Origin: an uncultured Lachnospiraceae bacterium
Lineage (GTDB): Bacteria > Bacillota > Clostridia > Lachnospirales > Lachnospiraceae
NCBI GenBank assembly: GCA_902783395.1
Contig: CACZRA010000068.1
Coordinates: 1 to 8,668 of the forward strand
Reading direction: 5' to 3'
Length of the DNA: 8,668 nucleotides
Shown: in pieces, positions 1-5,828 of the stretch
Numbering within the stretch: the first letter of the stretch is position 1
How the letters are laid out: each line of letters starts with the position of its first letter
Translations under genes and position numbers: made by a program
The notes under the pieces: generated by a model
What the model was told of the DNA's origin: nothing
Seen by the model: only the letters and a program-made list of their open reading frames with translations
The model's database searches: none

Positions 1-885
1 GAATATCAACAGGTCTATCGCGATTTCAAGACCGTCCTCCATCTCGCTGAGGAAATTCTCTCCTATCTTTTCGAAGTATGTTTTTTCTCCCCTGCTCTGC
101 GCAATTGTCCTGGTCTCTCTGGCATCTATGCTGACCGTACTGTAGGACACCTTATTCTGCATGGATTTCAGCTGTCTCTGGAGGCTGTCAAGCTCATAAT
201 TCACCTCAGCTATCTTGTCTCTTATGGTCAGGATATCCTTCAGCGAGGTCGCCTTATCAAGAAGCTCCATGAGACTGTCCCTCTCCGCCTCATAGGTCGC
301 TATCCTGGCCTCTGTGTCGACATACTGCAGAGTCACATCCTCTGCAGATTCACTCTTTGCCGTTACAGTCCCCTCATCCTTTACTATATTCAGAAAATCA
401 TCAAGTCTTGCCGCAGGGATGCGCGCGGTAAAATAACCGTATCTTGACTCCGAGTAATCGGAATCAAAGGCGTTAATATCCATGTTCTCGATATATCCGC
501 CGTAGTCATACACTGTCTTCTTAAGGTTTTCGGAAAAAAGCTCAAGGTTTTCCACGTCCAGTGATATACTGGCGTTCCTGATTATCTTTGTGCCGTATTC
601 CTCCACCTGCTCCGGGGCGGCTTCCTTTGTGGCGCTCCCCGATCCGGATTCATCATAATCGTAATCCTCCGGCTCTGCCGCTTCCTCCGCCGCATAGTCA
701 CTGTATTCATAATCATCGGAATACCCCGATGAGAAATCACTGCTTTGGTTAGAATAATCCGCCTCCGCCGCTGCAGCCTCCGCGGTATCATAGGATCTGT
801 CATAGGCGGCCTCCGACTTTCCGCAGCCCGCAAAGACAAGGGCAATCAGCAAAAACGCCGTGATCACAGTTAACCTCTTTTTCAT
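1..885 (-). CDS. DUF4349 domain lipoprotein (C-terminus beyond the left edge)
   Basis: The frame is open from an ATG at 885 to the first base of the window, giving 295 residues with no stop, so the 3' end is missing. Residues 1-20 form a lipoprotein signal peptide: a KKR n-region, a hydrophobic core, then F-A-G before Cys21, the likely lipidated residue. Residues 22-95 are a low-complexity linker rich in Ala, Glu, Asp, Tyr and Ser. From about residue 99 the protein matches what I know of DUF4349: an RNASISLDVENLE strand, a YGGYIEN segment, an ARIPAARLDDFL segment, an LQYVDTEARI segment, then a probable coiled coil at about 190-245 and a VSYSTVSI strand. The family normally ends in a membrane helix, and the fragment stops where one would begin (AIDLLIF). 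It is expected on the outer face of the membrane; its molecular function is not known. A GGGGGTG Shine-Dalgarno-like sequence precedes the start by a few bases. The gene follows the 117-residue gene by 31 bases, so the two are probably co-transcribed. Confidence 0.88.
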   Translation of the reverse strand, partial: MKKRLTVITAFLLIALVFAGCGKSEAAYDRSYDTAEAAAAEADYSNQSSDFSSGYSDDYEYSDYAAEEAAEPEDYDYDESGSGSATKEAAPEQVEEYGTKIIRNASISLDVENLELFSENLKKTVYDYGGYIENMDINAFDSDYSESRYGYFTARIPAARLDDFLNIVKDEGTVTAKSESAEDVTLQYVDTEARIATYEAERDSLMELLDKATSLKDILTIRDKIAEVNYELDSLQRQLKSMQNKVSYSTVSIDARETRTIAQSRGEKTYFEKIGENFLSEMEDGLEIAIDLLIF

Positions 886-916
886 ATCACACCCCCACAT
901 TGACCGTATCATCCGC

Positions 917-1270
917 TCATTCTTTTGACAGCAGCTCCAAAGCCCCGGCTGTCAATTCCCTGATAGTTTCCTCAGCCGCTTCCGTTATCACAGGGACTCT
1001 TTTTTCAAGCCACTTATGAACCTCTGTTTCTATATGCTCTGCTACCCTGGCAATATCCTCTGCCGTGCTCTTCACCGCATCTGAGATATCTCCTATCACC
1101 TCTTCTATCCTGTCGGCAATGATATCCTCGACAGGTCTTTCGATGTTATTCAGTCCCGTCGTAGGTATGAATATCCTTCTTTTGCCGTAAAACGGATCCT
1201 TATCATAGATGGTCCTGTACAGGACTCCGTTGTCGTTATGCATCTTCATTACTACAGGATGGTTCACCAT
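917..1270 (-). CDS. Unrecognised 117-residue protein, helix-rich
   Basis: I do not recognise this protein. It is supported as a gene by a consensus AGGAGG placed 9 bases before its ATG, an extended -10 promoter about 100 bases upstream, the orientation of its neighbours, and a 31-base gap to the lipoprotein gene. Residues 1-40 are mixed and partly beta-like, with basic KRR at 30-32. Residues 45-117 look like one or more amphipathic helices with regularly spaced Ile/Val/Ala and many Glu/Asp (IIADRIEEVIGDI, AVKSTAEDIARVAEHI). There is no signal peptide, no membrane segment and no cysteine, so it is probably cytoplasmic or peripheral to the membrane. The pattern would suit a helical bundle or a surface-binding amphipathic protein, but this is inference from residue spacing only. 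The overlapping plus-strand frames at 1238-1655 lack any such start signals and are shadows. Confidence 0.75.
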   Translation of the reverse strand: MVNHPVVMKMHNDNGVLYRTIYDKDPFYGKRRIFIPTTGLNNIERPVEDIIADRIEEVIGDISDAVKSTAEDIARVAEHIETEVHKWLEKRVPVITEAAEETIRELTAGALELLSKE

Positions 1271-1279
1271 ATCATCTCT

Positions 1280-1287
1280 CCTCCTCA
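1280..1287 (-). promoter_or_regulatory. Strong Shine-Dalgarno of the 117-residue gene
   Basis: The minus strand reads TGAGGAGG, ending 9 bases before the ATG at 1270-1268. This fixes the start. Another ATG at 1275-1273, only 4 bases after the AGGAGG, opens a frame that ends after three codons (M-I-W-stop), so it cannot be the start of the gene. Confidence 0.8.
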
Positions 1288-1294
1288 GTTTTTA

Positions 1295-1311
1295 CCCGGA
1301 TCCCTTCCGGG
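1295..1311 (-). other. Small hairpin in the 5' leader of the 117-residue gene
   Basis: CCCGGA and TCCGGG form a perfect 6-bp, GC-rich stem around a 5-base loop. In the minus-strand transcript it lies 7 bases upstream of the Shine-Dalgarno sequence and downstream of the predicted promoter, so it would sit in the 5' untranslated region. It is followed by TAAAAA rather than a run of U, so it is not an intrinsic terminator in this direction. It might stabilise the mRNA or influence translation; it may also be without function. Confidence 0.45.
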
Positions 1312-1368
1312 CTCCCCTGTTCACGGACTTCAGGGATATCAACGCACAAAAGCACAATCCCAAGACAG

Positions 1369-1398
1369 AATATATCACAGAATAGCATATATTGTCAT
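1369..1398 (-). promoter_or_regulatory. Predicted sigma-A promoter for the 117-residue gene and lipoprotein gene
   Basis: On the minus strand, ATGACA (1398-1393, 5 of 6 matches to TTGACA) is separated by 18 bases from TATATT (1374-1369, 5 of 6 matches to TATAAT). A TG one base before the -10 box makes it an extended -10. Transcription would begin near 1361, leaving a leader of about 90 bases before the ATG at 1270. It lies wholly in the gap after the protease gene. No operator or riboswitch-like structure is evident beyond the small hairpin. Confidence 0.6.
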
Positions 1399-1417
1399 TC
1401 CGAAAAAAACACTGCTT

Positions 1418-2344
1418 TCACATAAAAAGATCCATGATAAACATAAGGATCGTAACCGCTGCCGAGATAACGATCCCGATGATCATGGGAACCGAAATGA
1501 GACGTCCGAATTTCTCGGCTCTGCTCTTCTTTCTGAAGATATTCTCAAAACACCCGGTCCGCCCCTCATTAAGAGCTATCACCCTTAGCATCAGGAGAGC
1601 CAGCATTGTCGTAAATATGGAAATAATAAGAAAGACTATCCCGGTCGCAATGTAAGATGCCGCTGTTGTCATCCCTTCGTCAGCGAGCATCTCATCAAGA
1701 TCCCCGAAGCTGCTTTCGAATAAGAACAGAAAGAACACACTCATACTGTTCATGGTTACATGACAAAGTATGGACGGGATGAGGCTTCCCGTAGCCTCGA
1801 CCAGAAGCCCCCAGAATATCCCTGCAAACAGGGTATATGAAAACTGGTTGATGTTCATATGGGCAAGAGCAAAAAGAACGGCAGAAAGCACTACCGCACT
1901 GAAGATCCTGCCTGTGGTACGCAGTCCGCCGAGAAGAACTCCCCTGAATACAAACTCTTCAACAACAGGTCCTATCAGACCGATAAACAGCCACATCAAA
2001 AAAAAGGATCCATTATCAAAATCCGAAGTGATATCAAGCGCCGTATTATCAGAAACGGCCATTGTAAATGAATTCATGGCTATCACCACGGGATAGCAGC
2101 AGATATGGTATACCAGAGCCATTACAGCCGTTGTGGGCTTTATTCCTTTAAGATGAAGCTGGGCAGGGATCTGCGCCCTTCCCTTTGAAAGCACGAACAG
2201 GCAGGGAAGCAGAAGCGTAAGCTCGCTCAAAACGGCCATTACACTGATGTCAATCTCAGGAAAAGCAATGCTTATTATAAGCGATGCAAGTATATATACT
2301 ATTATCATCAGTAAAAAAGCCCAACCGGCTCTTTTAACGTTCAT
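1418..2344 (-). CDS. CPBP family intramembrane metalloprotease (Abi/Rce1-like)
   Basis: This 308-residue protein is very hydrophobic, with about eight or nine likely membrane segments, starting at about residues 8-28, 33-53 and 72-92 and ending at about 284-306. The three signature motifs of the CPBP (CAAX protease and bacteriocin-processing, Rce1-like) family are present and intact: EExxxR at E129, E130 and R134; FxxxH at F158 and H162; and HxxxN at H195 and N199. These residues form the active site within the membrane. Bacterial members are linked to peptide processing, bacteriocin self-immunity and envelope functions, but substrates are rarely known and none is indicated here. The ATG at 2344 is preceded by AGAGG 8 bases upstream, and a promoter sits just before it. 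Length is slightly above typical because of a C-terminal extension after the catalytic core, with a charged loop near residues 258-281 and a final membrane helix. Confidence 0.92.
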   Translation of the reverse strand: MNVKRAGWAFLLMIIVYILASLIISIAFPEIDISVMAVLSELTLLLPCLFVLSKGRAQIPAQLHLKGIKPTTAVMALVYHICCYPVVIAMNSFTMAVSDNTALDITSDFDNGSFFLMWLFIGLIGPVVEEFVFRGVLLGGLRTTGRIFSAVVLSAVLFALAHMNINQFSYTLFAGIFWGLLVEATGSLIPSILCHVTMNSMSVFFLFLFESSFGDLDEMLADEGMTTAASYIATGIVFLIISIFTTMLALLMLRVIALNEGRTGCFENIFRKKSRAEKFGRLISVPMIIGIVISAAVTILMFIMDLFM

Positions 2345-2390
2345 ATTCCTGACCTCTTATGCCCGGTTTATTCCTTGCCCTGTTCCATCA

Positions 2391-2419
2391 ATTATAATCA
2401 TATCCGGCAACATATTCAA
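2391..2419 (-). promoter_or_regulatory. Predicted sigma-A promoter for the CPBP protease gene
   Basis: On the minus strand TTGAAT (2419-2414) is followed after exactly 17 bases by a perfect TATAAT (2396-2391). The -35 box overlaps the TGA stop of the FolC-like gene (2418-2416). Transcription would start near 2384, about 40 bases before the ATG at 2344, leaving room for the AGAGG ribosome binding site. This suggests the protease gene can be expressed apart from the upstream smc-ftsY-ilvA unit. No terminator is visible in the 71-base gap, so read-through is also likely. Confidence 0.6.
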
Positions 2420-3720
2420 CGATAACGCCGCTTAAGCTCCGGAAGCATGGCTGTGGTACCCAGAATGACTACAGGTCTTCCGGTCATGCTGACGGCCTTA
2501 ATAAGATCCTTTTCATATCCGCATACGATTCCTGCATCCGAAAGCTTCTTCTGCTGTATCCCGGAAAAACGGTAATGCGGATTTGACACCTCAGAAAGGA
2601 CTATATCATATCCCTCCTTATTGACTGCCTCTGCAACTCCGGGATAGTCCTTGTCATCGGGTATGGCCAGGATGAATAAAGGATCCCGGATATCAAGCTC
2701 CCTGACCGCCTCTATGGCCGAAGCCGTGCTGTTACGGTTTATGCAGCAGTCTGTCAGGATGAAAGGATCCCTGCTCAGCACTGAAAGCCTGCCGAACCAT
2801 TCAAGACGCTGAAGACAGCTTTGCAGCCTTTGCATATCCTCTTTCCTGCGCATAAAGTCTGCTCCGATGATATCCTCCGCCGCCTGCAGGGCAAGTGCAA
2901 GATTATGACACTGGACCGATCCCATAAGCGAGATCTTTATATCCCTGTATAAATGTCCTGATGTCTCTACGGTACAGGACATGCCTTCATCGAGATATTT
3001 TATATCGGAAACGGAATAATCCCTGCCGAAAAGCTTTAGCTCAACTCCTTCATTTTCGGCTCTTTTTATGATAATATCGGCAGCTTCCCGGCTCTGTCTG
3101 CCGGAATAAATGCCCTTCATCCCCGATCTTATGATACATGCCTTGTCAGAGGCTATCTCTTCTATGCTTCCGCCGAGCTCTCTTGTATGCTCAAGGAATA
3201 TCGTATTGATGATACCGTATCCGGCAGGGATGTTTCCCACATCATCATAGCGTACTCCCTTACCGTGTTCATAGATATCATAATCAGTTCCGTGTCTGCC
3301 AAAAAAAGCTTCGGCCACAGCTGTCTCTATCCCTATGGGACTTATGAACTCTCCCTTTCGGGTATCGCATCCTATCTCATCAAAAAGAGTTCTGAGCTCA
3401 GATACTATTAACGAAAACTCATCATCGGAGATAAGCTCATCGGCGATCCTGAACCTTTCATTGAATTTTACAGTGTGGGGACCTGTCATCAGACCTGTCT
3501 TTCCGCAGAGAGATAAAACGGAGGACAGAATATATGCAACGGAGCCCTTGCCCTTGCTTCCTGTCACGGCTATAGAAGGTGTGCCGCGGTACAGGCTTTG
3601 TATTATTTTTTTTGTGAATTCCGGATGTCTCTTTACACTGTCCGGCATATCATAAGAAAGCTGAGGCTGCGCCCTCATGTATGATGAGTATATGTAATCC
3701 TCGGCTTCCTGTCTGTTCAC
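2416..3720 (-). CDS. FolC-like Mur ligase family protein (variant folylpolyglutamate synthase-like)
   Basis: The product is 434 residues if started at GTG 3720-3718, the usual length for FolC. An open frame continues upstream to 3861 but lies inside ilvA and adds basic, non-family sequence, so GTG, 4 bases after the ilvA stop, is preferred. Order of landmarks: IAVTGSKGKGS P-loop (Gly54-Ser60), a PHTVKFNERFRI segment (about 81-92) matching the FolC SPHLVSFNERIRI, an EHGKGVRYDDVGNI segment (about 151-164) matching EVGLGGRLDATNVI, then LEHTRELGGSIEEIASDKACIIRSG-like sequence (about 176-200) with Lys193 at the place of the carbamylated lysine of the family. After GRLSVL, the usual DGAHNP is DCCINRN (about 324-330), and the usual HQ before the Asn is VQ. 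The family joins an amino acid, typically glutamate, to a carboxylate using ATP. Given these changes the substrate may not be folate. Cytoplasmic. Confidence 0.82.
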   Translation of the reverse strand: MNRQEAEDYIYSSYMRAQPQLSYDMPDSVKRHPEFTKKIIQSLYRGTPSIAVTGSKGKGSVAYILSSVLSLCGKTGLMTGPHTVKFNERFRIADELISDDEFSLIVSELRTLFDEIGCDTRKGEFISPIGIETAVAEAFFGRHGTDYDIYEHGKGVRYDDVGNIPAGYGIINTIFLEHTRELGGSIEEIASDKACIIRSGMKGIYSGRQSREAADIIIKRAENEGVELKLFGRDYSVSDIKYLDEGMSCTVETSGHLYRDIKISLMGSVQCHNLALALQAAEDIIGADFMRRKEDMQRLQSCLQRLEWFGRLSVLSRDPFILTDCCINRNSTASAIEAVRELDIRDPLFILAIPDDKDYPGVAEAVNKEGYDIVLSEVSNPHYRFSGIQQKKLSDAGIVCGYEKDLIKAVSMTGRPVVILGTTAMLPELKRRYR

Positions 3721-3724
3721 GTAT

Positions 3725-4939
3725 CTACAGCGTCGTGCGCACAACCTTCGGTTTGTAGCCGGTCTTTTCAAGGACTGAAAGGATCTTTTCCTTATGCTCC
3801 GTACCGAAGGCCTCCAGAGTGATACGTAGCTCCACGGCAGCGTTTCTGTTCGTTGACACAAACTGGTTGTGCTCCAGCTTTATTACGTTTCCGTTCTCTC
3901 CCGCTATGATGCCGGCGACCTTCTGAAGCTCGCCCGGCTTATCCGGCAGCAGTACCGATACCGTGAATATCCTGTCTCTTTGGATGAGTCCCTGCTGTAC
4001 GACAGACGACATGGTAATAACATCCATATTGCCGCCCGAAATGATACAGACTATCTTTTTATTGCTGCAGTCCAGTTTCTTAAGGGCAGCAACCGTAAGC
4101 AGACCTGAATTCTCAACGACCATCTTATGGTTCTCAACCATATCGAGGAAGGCAGCGACAAGGTCCTCATCAGGAACCGTCACCACCCTGTCTATATTCT
4201 TCCGGAGATATGGAAATATCTTTGCTCCGGGGGTCTTTACTGCGGTACCGTCCGCAATAGTGGATACGGAAGGCAGAGTCACTACCTTTCCCGCATCAAG
4301 TGATGCCTTAAGACAGGCTGCTCCCTCGGGCTCTACCGCGATGACCTCGGTATCCGGGTGCAGAAGCTTTGTCAGAGTCGCGACTCCGGTTGCAAGTCCG
4401 CCTCCTCCGACAGGGACGAGAATGATGTCCGTAAGTGGCTGCTCCTTAAAGATCTCCCATGCTATACTGCCCTGTCCCGTTGCAATATCCTCATCATCAA
4501 ACGGATGAACGAAAGTATATCCCTCCGCCTCTGCAAGCTCCAATGCCTTGTCACAGGCTTCATCATAGATATCACCGTAAAGCACTACCTCTGCCCCGAG
4601 AGCCTTTGTACGGTTAACTTTTATGAGCGGGGTTGTCGTAGGCATGACGATGACCGCCTTTACGCCGTACTGTCCTGCCGCATACGCAACACCCTGCGCA
4701 TGATTGCCGGCAGATGCGGTTATGACGCCCTTTTCCTTCTCCTCACGGGACAGCCTGCTTATCCTGTAATATGCCCCTCTGATCTTGTATGCCCCGGTAC
4801 GCTGCATATTCTCAGGCTTAAGGAATACCTTGTTGTTTCCTCCCGTCACCGCTGAAAAATAATCGCTGTATATGAGCTTGGTATCCAGTGTTACCTCTTT
4901 TACCTTTTCCGCCGCCTCTTCAAAAGCTCTCAGATCCAT
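3725..4939 (-). CDS. ilvA: Threonine ammonia-lyase (threonine dehydratase), single C-terminal ACT domain
   Basis: This PLP enzyme converts L-threonine to 2-oxobutanoate and ammonia, the first committed step toward isoleucine. The 404-residue product has a fold-type II catalytic part (about 1-320): Lys52 in GAYKIRGA is the Schiff-base lysine, SAGNH at 76-80 is the substrate loop, GGGG at 178-181 binds the PLP phosphate, and SGGN at 301-304 contacts the cofactor ring. Residues about 325-404 form one ACT domain (FTVSVLLPDKPGELQKVAG), the regulatory module. This is the roughly 400-residue form with one ACT domain, not the roughly 510-residue E. coli form with two. Whether it is isoleucine-inhibited or a catabolic type cannot be read from sequence alone. 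ATG at 4939 has GGGAGA 6 bases upstream, inside the end of ftsY. Spacing from the ftsY stop is 2 bases, so no T-box or attenuator precedes it. Confidence 0.93.
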   Translation of the reverse strand: MDLRAFEEAAEKVKEVTLDTKLIYSDYFSAVTGGNNKVFLKPENMQRTGAYKIRGAYYRISRLSREEKEKGVITASAGNHAQGVAYAAGQYGVKAVIVMPTTTPLIKVNRTKALGAEVVLYGDIYDEACDKALELAEAEGYTFVHPFDDEDIATGQGSIAWEIFKEQPLTDIILVPVGGGGLATGVATLTKLLHPDTEVIAVEPEGAACLKASLDAGKVVTLPSVSTIADGTAVKTPGAKIFPYLRKNIDRVVTVPDEDLVAAFLDMVENHKMVVENSGLLTVAALKKLDCSNKKIVCIISGGNMDVITMSSVVQQGLIQRDRIFTVSVLLPDKPGELQKVAGIIAGENGNVIKLEHNQFVSTNRNAAVELRITLEAFGTEHKEKILSVLEKTGYKPKVVRTTL

Positions 4940-4941
4940 GT

Positions 4942-5814
4942 TCAGTCTCCCAATACTCCTGTCATAAACTTTCCCGTATCAAATCTTCTCAGATCACTTA
5001 CGCTCTCTCCGAGTCCGACAAATTTCACGGGGATCTTAAGCTCGTTTTCTATAGCTATGACAATGCCTCCTTTGGCGGATCCGTCAAGCTTTGTAAGTAT
5101 CACTCCGGATACGTCCGTTACTTCCCCGAATTCCTTTGCCTGCTCCTTTGCATTCTGTCCGGTGCTGGCATCCACTACGACCATAGTCTCCTTTACGGCC
5201 TCCGGATACTCGGACTTTATGATGCTGTTTATCTTTGAGAGCTCATTCATAAGATTCTTTTTGTTATGGAGTCTCCCTGCCGTATCGACTATCAGCATGT
5301 CATAATCCCTTGCCTTTGCCGACTGTATCGCATCATAGATCACTGATCCCGGATCACCGCCCTCTCTGCCTTTGACAATGTCGGCTCCGGTCTTCATCGC
5401 CCACGAGGTAAGCTGCTCTATGGCTGCCGCACGGAATGTATCGGCTGCTACGAGCATGACCTTTTTCCCGAGCGCCCTGTATCTTGCGGCAAGCTTCCCG
5501 GCAGAAGTGGTCTTTCCGACGCCGTTTACTCCCACGAGCATTACGACCGACTTTCTGTCTTCATATTCGAAATCACTTTCGGAGGATATGGCATCCAGCT
5601 TCTCCTGCATGATAGTGATAAGAAGCTCCTTTGCCTTTTCGGTATCCCTGACCCTCTCCTTCAGGACACGTGCCTTAAGCTCTTCAGCCAGCTCCTGCGC
5701 AGTGGCCATTCCGACATCACCCATTATGAGTGTATCCGTAAGATCTTCATAAAATTCATCGTCTATCTGCTCATATCCGACAAAAAAATCGGAGAGTTTG
5801 CTGAAAAAACTCAT
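4942..5814 (-). CDS. ftsY: Signal recognition particle receptor FtsY
   Basis: FtsY is the SRP GTPase receptor; at the inner face of the membrane it pairs with Ffh-SRP and delivers nascent membrane proteins to SecYEG. The 290 residues comprise a helical N domain (about 1-85) and a G domain: P-loop GVNGVGKT (95-102), the SRP-family DTFRAAA (125-131), DTAGR (177-181), TKLDG (241-245) and GLGE (267-270), then the closing DLRRFD segment near the C-terminus. There is no acidic A domain; the protein begins with a short MSFFSKLSDFF stretch that could serve as the amphipathic membrane anchor. This minimal form is common in Gram-positive bacteria. The ATG overlaps the smc stop (ATGA), with AAGGAAGG 6 bases upstream, indicating translational coupling to smc. 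All GTPase motifs are intact. Confidence 0.97.
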   Translation of the reverse strand: MSFFSKLSDFFVGYEQIDDEFYEDLTDTLIMGDVGMATAQELAEELKARVLKERVRDTEKAKELLITIMQEKLDAISSESDFEYEDRKSVVMLVGVNGVGKTTSAGKLAARYRALGKKVMLVAADTFRAAAIEQLTSWAMKTGADIVKGREGGDPGSVIYDAIQSAKARDYDMLIVDTAGRLHNKKNLMNELSKINSIIKSEYPEAVKETMVVVDASTGQNAKEQAKEFGEVTDVSGVILTKLDGSAKGGIVIAIENELKIPVKFVGLGESVSDLRRFDTGKFMTGVLGD

Positions 5815-5828
5815 GATTTTCCTTCCTT
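5811..5828 (-). promoter_or_regulatory. smc-ftsY stop/start overlap with ftsY ribosome binding site
   Basis: The four bases ATGA at 5814-5811 hold both the ftsY start and the smc stop. AAGGAAGG (5828-5821), inside the last smc codons, lies 6 bases before the ATG. Together they support the chosen ftsY start and coupling of its translation to that of smc. Confidence 0.85.

Noticed and set aside
582..845. 87-residue minus-strand frame rich in Arg
   Set aside because: It is an out-of-frame shadow of the lipoprotein's low-complexity linker and has no family features.
1402..1425. Run of T on the minus strand just after the protease stop, as a possible terminator
   Set aside because: There is no stable GC-rich stem before the T run, so an intrinsic terminator is not supported.
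2416..3861. Full-length 481-residue version of the FolC-like gene starting at 3861
   Set aside because: The first 47 residues lie inside the ilvA coding region, are Arg/Ser-rich and match nothing in the family; the GTG at 3720 gives the usual FolC length.
3963..4508. 181-residue plus-strand frame opposite ilvA
   Set aside because: It lies fully antisense to a well-supported enzyme gene and has no recognisable domain or ribosome binding site.
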